A program made the position numbers and the translations under genes. A stretch of 64,000 nt of DNA from Ureibacillus sp. FSL W7-1570 (GTDB taxonomy: Bacteria; Bacillota; Bacilli; Bacillales_A; Planococcaceae), in contig NZ_CP151979.1 in the NCBI RefSeq assembly GCF_038593265.1, forward strand, positions 2,352,001 through 2,416,000, read 5' to 3'. Positions 16,164-26,332 of this stretch are shown here, in pieces (position 1 is the stretch's first letter; each line of letters starts with the position of its first letter). The notes beneath the pieces were generated by a model. That model was not told the origin of the DNA, did not search any database, and saw nothing but the letters and a program-made list of their open reading frames with translations.

Positions 16164-19100
16164 TTAAACTTCATATTCACCTTTAGATTCCGCAGCCTGC
16201 AGCGTATTCCAATCCCTTACTTCTGTATGCTCCGCCATCAACTCTGCTTGACGCATAACTGTGTCCAATGCCTTTTTCGCTTGTTCTGGTGGGTAATCGT
16301 ATTTCTTCAATAGTCGCTTAATAATTCTCCTCATTCCTGCACGGGCGCTTTTTCGGACATGCCAGTCAATGGTCATGTTCCGTCTAATTGCTTGAGTCAG
16401 TTCATTGGCGATTTTACGTAAGACCTCATCTTCCATTAACTCTTTAACTATAGACTCAGATGTTAAAGCATCGTAAAAGGCAATTTCATCTTCATTTAAA
16501 CCGAGATCTTTTTCTTCTTCTCGTTCTTTTTTCATGTCCTTTGCCATTTGAATTAGTTCTTCGATTACTTCGGCGTTTGTAATGGCTTGGTTTTTATATT
16601 TGTTCAGCGACTGTTTCAGTTTTTCCGAGTATTTTTGGGATTTGACAAGGTTGCGTCTTTCCATTGTTTTGATGTTGCCTTCCAGCAATTTTTTAAGCAT
16701 TTCAAAGGCTAAATTTTTATATTCATATGAACGTACTTCTTCGAGAAATTCTTCCGATAATATAGATACATCAGGATGCTTCAATCCCATCACTTCAAAT
16801 ACATCCACTACTTCTTCTGAAATAATGGAACGTTCGAGTAATTGATTAACGCGTGCTTCGATTTCTTTTTTCGTCTTCCGCTTCGGCTGTTTTTCTTGAA
16901 GTTTATTAAGGCTTGCCTTAACTGCTTTAAAATAACTAACTTCAAGGGCTGCTGCTTTTCCTTCATCTGTCGCTGCACATAGTGAATGCGCCTTCGCTAG
17001 CTCGGTTGCCGTCTTTTTGAATTCTTTTTGTTCTTTTTCACTCTTTCCAAAAATGACATTCATTCCGCCAGTGATGGCACGAATACGTCCTGCTTGAGAT
17101 GAACCCATATAAGCAGAGTAATCAAACCCATGCATCATATCTTGCAGGATTTCAAGTTTCTCTTTCATCACAGCAATTGCAGCCGATGTATCGATACCCG
17201 TTGTTTTCTTATCACTTTCGGTATATTGATTTAAAGCTTTCTTTAAGCTTTCTAAAATCCCAATATAATCTACAACTACTCCACCTGATTTATCTTTAAA
17301 TACACGGTTTACCCGTGCGATTGCCTGCATGAGGTTATGACCCTTCATCGGTTTATCGATGTACATCGTATGCATGGAAGGTACGTCAAATCCAGTCAGC
17401 CACATATCACGTACAATGACGATTTTTAGTTCATCATTATTATCTTTCATTCTTTTTGCCAATAAATCCCGCCTTTTTTTTCCACCAATATGCGGCTGTA
17501 AGAAATCATCATCCCCAGCACTCCCTGTCATGACGACTTTAATTTTACCTTTATCGTCATCATCGGAATGCCAATCTGGACGTAATTTGACAATTTCGTT
17601 ATAAAGTGCGACACAAATACGGCGACTCATACAAACAATCATTGCTTTTCCGTCAATTGCTTTTGCCTTTTCTTCGTAATGATGAACAATATCTTTGGCT
17701 AATTGTTTGATCCGGTTAGGTGAACCGACGATGGCTTCAAGCCTCGACCATTTTGATTTATACTTTTCACGTACTGATTCTTCCTGATCTTCAGTAATCT
17801 CTTCAAATTCCTCATCGATCTTCGCTAATTCTTCTTCATTGGCTTCCAAGCGGATAATACGGTTTTCATAATAAATTTTTACCGTTGCTTCATCTTCCAC
17901 AGCTCTTGTCATATCATAAATATCAATATAATTACCAAAAACGGCAGGCGTTGACTTATCTTCCAGCTCAATCGGTGTTCCTGTAAAACCGATAAAGGAA
18001 GCATTCGGAAGTGCATCGCGAAGATATTTTGCATATCCATATTTCACTTCGCCTGTTTTGGTGTCAGTCTTTGCAGAAAAACCATATTGACTGCGATGGG
18101 CTTCATCGGCAATGACGATCACATTTTTACGATCGGTTAAAACCGGCATTTCGCCATCTTCCGGTTTGAACTTTTGAATCGTTGTAAAAATAATACCGCC
18201 TGATTCCCGGTCATTTAGAAGATCATATAATCCGTTTATCTCTTTGGATTTTTCGTTGGCTTGTTGTTTTTTCTGTTCTTCATTCAATTTGCGGACATCT
18301 GCTTGTTTCGGTGTTTGTCTTAAAATATCCTTTGATTTTGAAAACGTCGAAAATAACTGGTCATCTAGATCGTTGCGGTCAGTAATTACTACAATAGTTG
18401 GATTATTTAGCTGCTTGACAAGCTGTGCTGTATAAAAAACCATCGAAAAACTTTTACCCGAACCTTGTGTATGCCATATAACACCGATTTTACGGTCGCC
18501 ATTCTCACTGGTCGCTATTTTTGTCTTTTCCACCGCTTTTTTTACCGCAAAATATTGGTGATAGGCAGCGAGAATTTTGGCAATCGTTTTTCTTTCGCCG
18601 ATTTTCTTCCCATTTTCATCTCGTTCTTCTTCTTTGGATTCCTGAAAGAGAATAAAGTTTTCAATAATATCAATAAGCCGGTCTTTTGCCAGCATCCCTC
18701 TTAACAACACTTCATATTGCGGCACTTCAAGTGGTTCAATGTTTTCCCCATCCACCGTCCGCCAATTCATAAAACGTTCTTGACTTGCAGTAATCGTTCC
18801 CGCTTTCGCATTAATTCCATCAGATAAAATACAAAACGCATTATAATAAAATAAAGATGGAATATCACGTTTATACGTTTGAATCTGTGCATAGGCATTA
18901 TCGATACTCACATTTTCATCAGATGCTGATTTTAATTCGATAACGACGAATGGGATGCCATTTATAAAAATAACTAAATCCGGGCGGCGTTCTTCTTTTT
19001 CAACGACCGTAAACTGATTTACTACCAAAAAATCATTATTAGCTGGTTCTTCAAAATCAATCAAGAATGCCTTCATCGAACGGCTATGACCATCTTGATG

Positions 19101-19412
19101 AAACGACACATCAATGCCTTCAGTGATTAATTTGTGAAAATGACGGTTGTTTTCTTCTAAGCTTGGACTATTAAAAGCTATAATTTGCCGAAATGCTTCT
19201 TCTATTGCTTCGTGTGGCAAATGGCGATTATGTTTAAACAAAGCATCTTTTACACGGTCTTCTAAAATAACAGTACGATAATCTTTGCGTTCCGGTCTTT
19301 CCCCATCGCAACTAATATCCGGTCCAAAGACATAGTCATAGCCAAGCTCTTGAAGAATCTCAATCGCCGCTTCCTCCAGTTTATCTTCCGTAAAATTTTC
19401 TAAAAAACTCAT
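16164..19412 (-). CDS. hsdR: type I restriction enzyme, R subunit (HsdR)
   Basis: A 1082-residue restriction and translocation subunit. The nuclease domain near the N-terminus has [20 protein letters not shown] (about residues 144-163), the PD-x-ExK motif. The superfamily-2 helicase follows, with Walker [11 protein letters not shown], motif Ia [14 protein letters not shown], motif [12 protein letters not shown], motif III IGFTGTP and a late [16 protein letters not shown] (motif VI). The C-terminal helical part contacts HsdM. The start at 19412 ([10 protein letters not shown]) is chosen because GGGGAGAGGAG lies directly upstream; a longer frame begins at 19445. It is the last hsd gene of hsdM-hsdS-hsdR and appears intact. 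Confidence 0.95.
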   Translation of the reverse strand: MSFLENFTEDKLEEAAIEILQELGYDYVFGPDISCDGERPERKDYRTVILEDRVKDALFKHNRHLPHEAIEEAFRQIIAFNSPSLEENNRHFHKLITEGIDVSFHQDGHSRSMKAFLIDFEEPANNDFLVVNQFTVVEKEERRPDLVIFINGIPFVVIELKSASDENVSIDNAYAQIQTYKRDIPSLFYYNAFCILSDGINAKAGTITASQERFMNWRTVDGENIEPLEVPQYEVLLRGMLAKDRLIDIIENFILFQESKEEERDENGKKIGERKTIAKILAAYHQYFAVKKAVEKTKIATSENGDRKIGVIWHTQGSGKSFSMVFYTAQLVKQLNNPTIVVITDRNDLDDQLFSTFSKSKDILRQTPKQADVRKLNEEQKKQQANEKSKEINGLYDLLNDRESGGIIFTTIQKFKPEDGEMPVLTDRKNVIVIADEAHRSQYGFSAKTDTKTGEVKYGYAKYLRDALPNASFIGFTGTPIELEDKSTPAVFGNYIDIYDMTRAVEDEATVKIYYENRIIRLEANEEELAKIDEEFEEITEDQEESVREKYKSKWSRLEAIVGSPNRIKQLAKDIVHHYEEKAKAIDGKAMIVCMSRRICVALYNEIVKLRPDWHSDDDDKGKIKVVMTGSAGDDDFLQPHIGGKKRRDLLAKRMKDNNDELKIVIVRDMWLTGFDVPSMHTMYIDKPMKGHNLMQAIARVNRVFKDKSGGVVVDYIGILESLKKALNQYTESDKKTTGIDTSAAIAVMKEKLEILQDMMHGFDYSAYMGSSQAGRIRAITGGMNVIFGKSEKEQKEFKKTATELAKAHSLCAATDEGKAAALEVSYFKAVKASLNKLQEKQPKRKTKKEIEARVNQLLERSIISEEVVDVFEVMGLKHPDVSILSEEFLEEVRSYEYKNLAFEMLKKLLEGNIKTMERRNLVKSQKYSEKLKQSLNKYKNQAITNAEVIEELIQMAKDMKKEREEEKDLGLNEDEIAFYDALTSESIVKELMEDEVLRKIANELTQAIRRNMTIDWHVRKSARAGMRRIIKRLLKKYDYPPEQAKKALDTVMRQAELMAEHTEVRDWNTLQAAESKGEYEV

Positions 19413-19452
19413 TCTCCTCTCCCCTTTCGAAACGGGATATGACATTTATTCT

Positions 19453-20727
19453 TTAATTTTGTTCTGATAACACTTCATCATCCAACGGGACACGGATTTC
19501 TCCGGACAATAATCTTGGTAAAAGGGTGTCACGAATAGCTTTTAACCTTTTATTTTCCTTCTCCAAATACTTGTTCTTTCTGATTAAAGGCCTAATTAAC
19601 TCAGTAAATTTTTCTATTAAACAATTACTAGGTATCGCTAACTTATAGGCTTTCAAATCCCTCATTCGTACTCCTTTTTGTACACTTCCACTTGCTAGTT
19701 GCTGTGCATACCCTTGTAATTGTTCACTTAAAAGTAGCAGGTATAGTATCTCAGAAGAAATTAATTTTGATGGCCTTAATGTAAAAATCGATTCACTTAT
19801 ATTCCAATTTTCGGGTGTTTCATCTATTAAATATACCCTTCCAATAGTACCAATTCCTGAAAATAATAAATCACCTTTTTTCAAATCTGATCTTTTATTA
19901 ATTTTTTTAATTGCATCATTATCAATCTTGTCACACTTGTCGTCTAAATAAATTTGATTATTCCCCATATTTTTTATTGTGACATAATAATTTTCACCTT
20001 TACCTAAAACAAAATTTTTCCTAGGATTTAACCCTGTAGTGAATTTACTTGTCAAATCTTCTAAAGTAACAATTTTCCACCCCTTCGGTATCATCCCCAA
20101 CTCACTCTCAACCATTTCGCCGCCACTTGATTTGTAAGGCTTGCCATTTTCATTTGGAAATTCAAAATCTACAAACCAATGTTTAAACAATGCTTGTGCC
20201 ATTTCTTCAAGCTTTTCGTTGATTTGATTGTTGGTTTCAATTTTTTCGTCTAAGGTTGATAGGATATTTGCAATGGCTTTTTGTTCATTTAGAGGAGGAA
20301 GCATTATGCCATAATTCATAATTGCTGATTTATCTCCTCTTGGCATTTTTGTACCTTTAGAAGTGGCTGTAACATAATCAAAAAAATTATCTTGCAAAAG
20401 CGTGTAATATAAATATTTTTTGTCAAGTTCCTTCTCGTCCTTATTTTTAATAACTAATACATCATTAGAACAACCTCCATTTTTAGTGGCAAACCATATT
20501 TTTTTAAAGTACGGGCGAATATTTGATAATAATATATCTCCTTTTTTATATCTTCTTACACTCTTAGTTGTTGGCAACCCAGAAGCCATTCCTACACCAC
20601 TTTTATTGGGTAACATATTTTCAGTTGAAATATAATTGTCAAGAGTAACTTCAGCCGAAGGAATTTTCTCATCTCCATAATAGCTAACTTCTTCAAGGAC
20701 AACTTCTTTCCAATCGTTAGATGTCAT
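19453..20727 (-). CDS. hsdS: type I restriction enzyme, specificity subunit (HsdS)
   Basis: A 424-residue DNA-recognition subunit with two target-recognition domains (about 8-150 and 215-365). Each is followed by a conserved coiled-coil spacer: [19 protein letters not shown] with [15 protein letters not shown] in the centre, and [18 protein letters not shown] at the end. The recognition site cannot be predicted from sequence. ATG 20727 is preferred with GGGGGG seven bases upstream; it overlaps the hsdM end by 11 bases, showing translational coupling. The TRDs are AT-rich compared with the flanking conserved parts, as is usual for exchanged recognition domains. Confidence 0.94.
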   Translation of the reverse strand: MTSNDWKEVVLEEVSYYGDEKIPSAEVTLDNYISTENMLPNKSGVGMASGLPTTKSVRRYKKGDILLSNIRPYFKKIWFATKNGGCSNDVLVIKNKDEKELDKKYLYYTLLQDNFFDYVTATSKGTKMPRGDKSAIMNYGIMLPPLNEQKAIANILSTLDEKIETNNQINEKLEEMAQALFKHWFVDFEFPNENGKPYKSSGGEMVESELGMIPKGWKIVTLEDLTSKFTTGLNPRKNFVLGKGENYYVTIKNMGNNQIYLDDKCDKIDNDAIKKINKRSDLKKGDLLFSGIGTIGRVYLIDETPENWNISESIFTLRPSKLISSEILYLLLLSEQLQGYAQQLASGSVQKGVRMRDLKAYKLAIPSNCLIEKFTELIRPLIRKNKYLEKENKRLKAIRDTLLPRLLSGEIRVPLDDEVLSEQN

Positions 20728-22234
20728 ACCCAATCCCCCCTAGATTTTTTCTAATCTCTTCTTCCAATCGGTGGGATTTTTCAAATAGTTCCCTTAATTC
20801 ACTCGTTAACGTTTCCATTTTTTCTTCAAATGGTATACCATCATCCTCGACATCACTTATTCCAACATAACGTCCCGGAGTTAACACATAGTCGTTTTGG
20901 CGGACATCCTCTATTGTGGCTGATTTACAGAACCCATTAATGTCCTCATATTCACCATCTAATTTCCGCCAATTTCGGTATGTTCCTGCAATTTTTTGAA
21001 TATCTTCTTCTGTTAATTCACGCAGGCGACGGTCAACCATTTGTCCCATGTTTCGTGCATCGATAAATAGAATTTCATGTTCACGGCTTCGGTATTTAGG
21101 ATGATTTTTCTTATTACGGTTTAAAATCCATAAACAAACTGGAATACCTGTTGAATAGAATAATTTGTCAGGCAAAGCGACAATGGCATCGACTAAATCC
21201 GCTTCGAGTATGTTTTTACGGATTTCCCCTTCATTCGATGTATTGGAACTTAACGAACCATTGGCTAATACAATACCAGCAGCGCCATTTGGTGAAAGGT
21301 GATAAATGATATGCTGTAACCATGCATAGTTGGCATTGCTCGCTGGTGGTGTACCGAATTTCCAACGAATATCATCAACTAATTCATTTCCGCCCCAGTC
21401 ACTCACATTGAATGGAGGATTGGCAAGGATGAAATCGGCTTTCAACGTTTTATGCAAATCGTTATGGAATGTATCCGCATGATGATCGCCGATATTCCCC
21501 TCAATTCCACGGATAGCAAGATTCATTTTACAAAGCTTCCAAGTCGTCGAATTCAATTCTTGACCGTAAATCGAGAGGTTATCGATTTTTCCTTGATGGC
21601 GTTCAACAAACTTTTCACTTTGAACAAACATGCCGCCGCTGCCACAACAAGGGTCATAAATCCGTCCTTCATAAGGTTCAATCATTTCAACCAATGTTTT
21701 AACAACACTTTGTGGCGTATAGAACTCGCCACCGCCTTTTCCTTCTGCACTGGCAAACTTACCTAAGAAATATTCATAAACTCGACCAAGTAAGTCTTTT
21801 TCTTGTTTGCTGTGCAATTTAATGGTTGAAATGAGGTCTATCAGTTCTCCTAAACGGCGTTTATCAATCTCAGGACGGGCATAACGTTTATCTAACACAC
21901 CTCTGAGTGACGGGTTTTCTTTTTCAATTTCGATCATCGCTTCGTCAATATATTGACCGATTTTCGGGTCTTTCGCACGGTCTTTAATGAAGCTCCAACG
22001 TGACTGTTTCGGTACCCAGAAAATATTTTCGGCTGTATATTCATCACGGTCTTCTTCAAAACCTTCTCCTTCTTCAACTAACTCGTTATACTTCATTTCA
22101 AACTTATCAGAAATGTATTTTAAGAAAATCAATCCTAAGACTACGTGTTTATATTCGGATGCATCCATGCTTCCACGTAATTTGTCAGCCGCTTTCCAAA
22201 GTGTTTCCTCAAAACCAATCTTTGCTGTGTCCAT
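20717..22234 (-). CDS. hsdM: type I restriction enzyme, modification subunit (HsdM)
   Basis: A 505-residue adenine-N6 methyltransferase. The N-terminal HsdM domain (about 8-140) begins [20 protein letters not shown]. The SAM site is [10 protein letters not shown] and [10 protein letters not shown] (motif I, about residues 195-204), and the catalytic motif is [11 protein letters not shown] (motif IV). Three ATG codons lie in a row at 22240, 22237 and 22234; the third is taken because it is eight bases from GGAG. It is the first hsd gene, following a frameshifted XRE regulator 15 bases upstream. With HsdS it methylates the host site and with HsdR it restricts unmodified DNA. Confidence 0.95.
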   Translation of the reverse strand: MDTAKIGFEETLWKAADKLRGSMDASEYKHVVLGLIFLKYISDKFEMKYNELVEEGEGFEEDRDEYTAENIFWVPKQSRWSFIKDRAKDPKIGQYIDEAMIEIEKENPSLRGVLDKRYARPEIDKRRLGELIDLISTIKLHSKQEKDLLGRVYEYFLGKFASAEGKGGGEFYTPQSVVKTLVEMIEPYEGRIYDPCCGSGGMFVQSEKFVERHQGKIDNLSIYGQELNSTTWKLCKMNLAIRGIEGNIGDHHADTFHNDLHKTLKADFILANPPFNVSDWGGNELVDDIRWKFGTPPASNANYAWLQHIIYHLSPNGAAGIVLANGSLSSNTSNEGEIRKNILEADLVDAIVALPDKLFYSTGIPVCLWILNRNKKNHPKYRSREHEILFIDARNMGQMVDRRLRELTEEDIQKIAGTYRNWRKLDGEYEDINGFCKSATIEDVRQNDYVLTPGRYVGISDVEDDGIPFEEKMETLTSELRELFEKSHRLEEEIRKNLGGIGYDI

Positions 22235-22254
22235 CATCATGTCTCCTTTTAAAT

Positions 22255-22847
22255 CTAGTAATTATAATCATCGAATACTTCGAATAATTCACTTTCAAAT
22301 TCATCTTGTTCAGGACCTGTTGACACCCAATCTGGTAACACTTCTAAATAATGGGCTAAAGCTTCTATTGTTTTATGGAAAACCGGTTCATGCTGTGCTT
22401 TATCTAAAAGTTCAAGAACCAATTTAAATGTGTCTAAATAAGGTTGATGTTCAGCACGATTAAGCATGTTCCGAAATTTTTCAATTAGCTTGGCTTTTTC
22501 AATATCGTGTTCTATTTGATTCAATTCCTCTTTGTCATAAACCGGCACTTCAACAAGATCATTTTCTTCCCCAATGAGGAACTGTTCTTCATATTTCGTG
22601 ATAATAGGCTGTAAATCCCGTTTTAATTTTTCTTTTTGAATCTCCAGTTTATCCAAATCAGTTAATTCTTTCGAAAAGTATTTAGCGTCTATGCCAAAAA
22701 TTTGTTCCAACGTAGGTAAATGTTTTTTGGAGATCTTTTGTTTTTTTTTATCCAAAGATTAATATTTTGCTTTTTAATTCCAAGCTTTTCGGCCAGTTCA
22801 ATTTGCTGCATACCATAAAGTTCAAGGATGTATTCTAAACCTATCAA
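22255..22847 (-). pseudogene. XRE-family regulator of the RM operon, frameshifted at an A9 run
   Basis: Two frames together encode one protein. The first (start TTG 22847, after GGTGATC) gives LIGLEYILELYGMQQIELAE then KLGIKKQNINLWIKK, a clear helix-turn-helix. The second continues QKISKKHLPTLEQIFGIDAK then YFSKELTDLDKLEIQKEKL and about 120 more residues. They are joined at nine A residues (minus strand, plus-strand T run 22741-22749); ten would restore one frame of about 197 residues. This class of HTH protein with a long charged tail is often found before hsdM. It may be a true mutation, a sequencing error, or a gene expressed by slippage at A9. Confidence 0.7.
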
Positions 22848-22888
22848 TTGATCACCTACCAAAATATTGTCCGAGTCAATATAGTTAT

Positions 22889-22917
22889 ATTGTAATAGGT
22901 AAATAGTTTCCAGTCAA
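22889..22917 (-). promoter_or_regulatory. SigA-type promoter of the hsd operon
   Basis: On the minus strand TTGACT (22912-22917), a 17-bp spacer and TACAAT (22889-22894). It lies about 40 bases upstream of the TTG start of the XRE regulator and would drive regulator-hsdM-hsdS-hsdR. Confidence 0.65.
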
Positions 22918-23150
22918 TCAAACATTTACTATTATCATGTTTTATGGGGAAAAACTGAAATGACAATACGATTTGTTAAAAACAGCCGCATGAATAGATG
23001 TGTTATAAGAAAAAATAAATTAGAAACATAAAAGGAACGCATAAAAAATAAACATATATTTCCAATTAGGATACAATATAATTACTTTATTTATAATAAT
23101 TAATCGATTAATCTGAGCATTAAATTCAGGGGTGAGAATTATGAAATTAA

Positions 23151-23804
23151 CTCAGTTCTTTAAACAAACTGAATAAAGAACTAGAACAGATTGAAAACCG
23201 CTTGTTAGAAATCCAGCAATTGCAAGACAAATATATGGAAGCTTTTGAAAAGAATACACTCCCGATAGATATCCTACAAGAAAGATTACAAAAGGTTTCC
23301 AATGAAAAAAGAGAATTAGAACAGAAGAAAAATGAGATTGCAGTACATTTGAGTTCTTTTGATTCAAAAGTTATTCAATCGGAGCTTATTGAAATGCTGC
23401 TTGAAAAATTTCTATTCGTTGATAAACTGACATCAAGAGAAAATCAAAAACAGCTACTTCAGTTATTGATCGATAAAATTACAATTAAACAAACAGGAAA
23501 ATCAAGAACCATTAAAAACATAGAACTTGAATTCGATTTTACAGAAGTCAACATATCTAAAACCTTTATACTTATCCACATGTTGTATCGTGAAGCCGAT
23601 AATGAAACTGATTATCCACAGCCAATACCCGCTTCCGACAATAAAATTCCACCTTATCTTCAACAATTTTTGCCTCTATTTATGATACGGTTCTCCCTTC
23701 ATAATCCGGAAACCGCGGTAGATTTGCTCCAGCAAGATAAGCCGCATGAGTTGATGGGGAAAGGTCATGCGGCCGAAGCTGATTTTTTCATTTGCCCGAT
23801 TTAA
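23151..23804 (+). pseudogene. C-terminal remnant of a large serine recombinase, running antisense into rlmH
   Basis: The frame carries the long coiled coil (LNKELEQIENRLLEIQQ, then LQERLQKVSNEKRELEQKKN) and the closing LIDKITIKQTGKSRTIKNIE region of phage/SCC-type large serine recombinases. The catalytic and zinc-binding N-terminal parts are gone; an in-frame TAA precedes 23151. The last about 43 codons (after 23675) are antisense to rlmH and probably not native. Upstream, AGGGGTGAG and ATG 23141 begin a short frame (MKLTQFF) that would join this one if a single T were skipped. It marks the junction between island and core. Confidence 0.65.
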
Positions 23805-24155
23805 GACATCTTTATGTAAACCGAGGGAGCCGCCGATGACAAAGGCGATTTTGCTTGTACCATAGGTCATCAGTTTTTCCAACCCTTCCGCAAATTCCTC
23901 CGAAGTTTTCATTTTCCCTTCGATGGCGAGGGCGTACACATATGTACCATCCGGAATTTTAGATAAAATCCTTTCTCCTTCCTTCTTTTTCACCAACTCC
24001 ATTTCCGCCTCGCTCAATTCTTCGGGCGCTTTCTCATCCGGCACTTCAATCAATTCGATTTTTGCGTAACCGGAAAGGCGCTTCACATACTCATCCATAC
24101 CCATTTTTAAATATTTTTCTTTTAACTTTCCGACTGAAATAATTGAAATATTCAT
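23676..24155 (-). CDS. rlmH: 23S rRNA (pseudouridine-1915-N3) methyltransferase RlmH
   Basis: A 159-residue SPOUT methyltransferase (the OrfX of staphylococci) that modifies pseudouridine 1915 in helix 69 of 23S rRNA. The C-terminal trefoil-knot motifs are present: [35 protein letters not shown] and the end [14 protein letters not shown]. The ATG at 24155 follows AAAGGTGAG and gives the usual family length. The last codons (GEPYHK-stop) are the attachment site used by SCC elements. An accessory island with a recombinase remnant begins immediately after the stop, while the gene itself is intact. Confidence 0.95.
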   Translation of the reverse strand: MNISIISVGKLKEKYLKMGMDEYVKRLSGYAKIELIEVPDEKAPEELSEAEMELVKKKEGERILSKIPDGTYVYALAIEGKMKTSEEFAEGLEKLMTYGTSKIAFVIGGSLGLHKDVLNRANEKISFGRMTFPHQLMRLILLEQIYRGFRIMKGEPYHK

Positions 24156-24307
24156 CTTCTCACCTTTAACTTGATTCACACCAATTGTTTAACAAATCAT
24201 ATAATTTAGAAATTCACAGCCAATCCACATCGGATTTTTATTTATAAACAAGTTATCCACAAAAGTTTTACACATATCCACAACCAAAATCTATATTTTG
24301 TGTAAAG

Positions 24308-24472
24308 TTATTTTCTTGATACAATATATTTCGCTTCGTTTTCACAGTAATCGCACTTTGTGGATAATTGTTGTTCCTCATCCCCTTTCTCTAATATCGG
24401 ATATTCTTTTGTTTCAGCAACCATCATGTCCAATGCATGATTTACGTGCGTTTCACAGCAAAATTTTTTCAT
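24308..24472 (-). CDS. yyzF: CxxH/CxxC small protein (YyzF-like)
   Basis: A 54-residue protein starting MKKFCCETHVNHALDMMV and containing CDYCENEAKYIV near the end. The Cys-x-x-His and Cys-x-x-Cys pairs suggest one bound zinc. This is a recognised small family of Bacillales found at this position, between htrA and rlmH; its function is unknown. AAGGAGGG lies about seven bases before the ATG. One of the DnaA boxes of the surrounding cluster falls inside the coding sequence. Confidence 0.85.
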   Translation of the reverse strand: MKKFCCETHVNHALDMMVAETKEYPILEKGDEEQQLSTKCDYCENEAKYIVSRK

Positions 24473-24557
24473 TTCCAATCCCTCCTTCTTGATTCATTTT
24501 TCCACAAAGTTATTCACATTTTTCTTATTTTATCCACAAAACATTGTAACAAACAAA

Positions 24558-24599
24558 AAAAGAGTAGGAAATAATGGATTTTTTCATTCCTACTCTTTT
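24558..24599 (-). terminator. terminator after htrA
   Basis: A 13-bp stem (AAAAGAGTAGGAA with TTCCTACTCTTTT), a 16-nt loop and A/T runs on both sides; it can act in both directions. It ends the htrA transcript. Confidence 0.8.
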
Positions 24600-24637
24600 G
24601 TGAATAAATCATGTGGATAAGTGTAATTTATCCACAA

Positions 24638-25912
24638 TTATAGTTGACTGCCCTCGGTTAATTTCACTTGAAGTTCCATCATTTTTCCTTGGCGGTAGAC
24701 TTTCACTTTCATGGTATCCCCGATTTTTGTATCATTATATAGATGTTGCCGCAAGTCAATGGAGTTTTCAATTGGTTTTCCATCCATCTCCACAATGACA
24801 TCGTATTTCTCCATACCGGCCCTATCAGCTGGAGAACCTGGTACCACTTCCGTCACAACGACACCTGTTGTCACATCGTCAGGCAATCTCAAAGTTTGTT
24901 TTTGATAGTAGGCTGGCACTTCCGTCAAATCCAACAAACCGATTCCCATTGTCGGCCGTTTGACTTCACCATTTCGCTCAAGTTCTTCGATAATCGGGAT
25001 TACTGTATTGATCGGGATGGCAAATCCTAATCCTTCCACAGTGGACTCCGCAATTTTCATTGAGTTGATGCCCACCAATTCACCGGAGATGTTGACTAAG
25101 GCGCCTCCACTGTTACCAGGGTTGATGGCAGCGTCTGTTTGCAATACTTCCGTTTCCCAATCTTCATAACCATCCCCATTCAAATCAACAGGGACAGATC
25201 GATCTTTACCGGAAATGACACCGGTCGTCACGGAACCATAGAAATCTAATCCCAAAGGATTGCCAATGGCGATGACCGTTTCCCCTTGTTTTAAGACATC
25301 AGAGTCTCCGAACTGCGCAACAGTGTCGACGTTTTTACTTGGGATGGTCACAACCGCCAAGTCTGTCCAAATATCGCTTCCCACTAATTCCGCATTTTCT
25401 TTCGTTCCATCAGGTAACGTCACTTCCAATTGTTTGGCGTTTTCCACCACATGGTAGTTGGTAACTATGTAGGCTTTGCCCCCATCCACTTTATAGATGA
25501 CCCCTGAACCGCTGCCGGCCTCCGTTTCCTGTGATTGGCGCGTCCAGAAGTTTGACACTTCCTGAATGTTTGTGATTCCCACAACGGCTTTGGACACTTT
25601 TTCAACGGCTTTCGTTACATCCGTTGTCACTTCCGTTGCCGTTTGCGTAATTTTCGGCGTATTTTCCGTCCGATTATTTGCGATGCCGCCTGAATCATCT
25701 TCCAAAGAAGGGATCATAAGTAGCCAAACCAGCAGGGCGCCCACAATGACCCCGAAAAATCCGACGAAGAAATAACCGAAACCTCCCCGATTTTTGTTCT
25801 TTTGCCGACTTTTCTTTTCCTCTTCTTCTCTTCTTAATTGTTCTTGTAAAGGAGAGTACGATGAAAAATCCTTATCCGATTTATTCTGATCATCATTTTG
25901 ATAAAAACTCAT
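24638..25912 (-). CDS. htrA: membrane-anchored HtrA-like serine protease
   Basis: A 424-residue protease of the YyxA/HtrC type. A charged cytoplasmic N-terminus is followed by one membrane helix (about 44-67). The trypsin-like domain has His154 (TNYHVVENA), Asp184 (WTDLAVV) and Ser268 (NPGNSGGAL), and a C-terminal PDZ domain spans about 315-415. It degrades or refolds damaged proteins at the outer face of the membrane. In B. subtilis the corresponding gene closes the walRKHIJ operon. Here a repeat element with a strong bidirectional hairpin lies between walJ and htrA, so htrA probably depends on its own promoter. AAAGGAGAAG precedes the ATG. Confidence 0.93.
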   Translation of the reverse strand: MSFYQNDDQNKSDKDFSSYSPLQEQLRREEEEKKSRQKNKNRGGFGYFFVGFFGVIVGALLVWLLMIPSLEDDSGGIANNRTENTPKITQTATEVTTDVTKAVEKVSKAVVGITNIQEVSNFWTRQSQETEAGSGSGVIYKVDGGKAYIVTNYHVVENAKQLEVTLPDGTKENAELVGSDIWTDLAVVTIPSKNVDTVAQFGDSDVLKQGETVIAIGNPLGLDFYGSVTTGVISGKDRSVPVDLNGDGYEDWETEVLQTDAAINPGNSGGALVNISGELVGINSMKIAESTVEGLGFAIPINTVIPIIEELERNGEVKRPTMGIGLLDLTEVPAYYQKQTLRLPDDVTTGVVVTEVVPGSPADRAGMEKYDVIVEMDGKPIENSIDLRQHLYNDTKIGDTMKVKVYRQGKMMELQVKLTEGSQL

Positions 25913-26058
25913 AGTCCTTCTCCTTTCATTCTCTCATCGTCAATATGATACATCTAATTCAATAAAATTACATGAATGCGCACCTAAAAAATTTCAAATC
26001 TTCATTCATTATGGTCCTGACACTCAAATTTTAACAATTATTCTTGGTAAACAAAAAA

Positions 26059-26317
26059 GAGGCTGGGACATAACTAATAAAGTGAACGAGCTGCAAAAAG
26101 AATTTTTGTAAAAAATTGACTGGAGTGACGGGGCGACTCCTGCGGGAACAGCCCGAGTCTCGAGACCCCGCAGGAGCGAAGGATTGAGCTCCGAGGAGGC
26201 TCGAGCCGGGCCCGCGGAAAGCGTCCCCGGAACGGAAATCAATTTTCTTCAATTATCAAAAAAACACCATTTTCTCCCGGGAGAAAATGGTGTTTTTTAT
26301 CTTTTGTCCCAGCCTCC
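26059..26317. repeat. MITE-like GC-rich structured repeat with IS1182-type ends
   Basis: A non-coding 259-bp unit. Its ends are inverted repeats GAGGCTGGGACA (26059-26070) and TGTCCCAGCCTC (26305-26316), matching the ends of the IS1182 element at 3567-5390. The core (about 26120-26240) is far richer in GC than its surroundings and holds complementary segments such as CTCCTGCGGG with CCCGCAGGAG and ATTGA/TCAAT arms. A perfect hairpin (26260-26297) sits inside the right end, like the hairpin inside the IS ends. It has no coding capacity. It is best read as a non-autonomous element mobilised by an IS1182 transposase. Confidence 0.75.
26259..26298. terminator. bidirectional terminator hairpin inside the repeat element
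   Basis: AAAAACACCATTTTCTCCC is followed without a loop by its exact complement, flanked by A and T runs. It should stop transcripts from walJ toward htrA and in the other direction. Confidence 0.75.
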
Positions 26318-26332
26318 TGATCATCAAAATTT

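Larger units (their letters stand above)
24240..24635. promoter_or_regulatory. DnaA-box cluster between rlmH and htrA
   Basis: Perfect TTATCCACA 9-mers or their complements occur near 24250, 24359, 24529, 24610 and 24627, with near matches (TTTTCCACA, TTATTCACA, ATATCCACA) between them. It is about 32 kb from oriC. Such oriC-proximal clusters are known in B. subtilis and titrate DnaA. One pair flanks the htrA terminator. Confidence 0.65.

Noticed and set aside
26024..26252. Open frames of 72-75 codons inside the GC-rich repeat
   Set aside because: They arise from the GC-rich core in several frames at once, without starts or codon bias, and are not proteins.
26274..26283. CTCCCGGGAG considered as a Noc-binding site
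   Set aside because: The arms differ from ATTTCCCGGGAAAT, and it is explained by the repeat-element hairpin.
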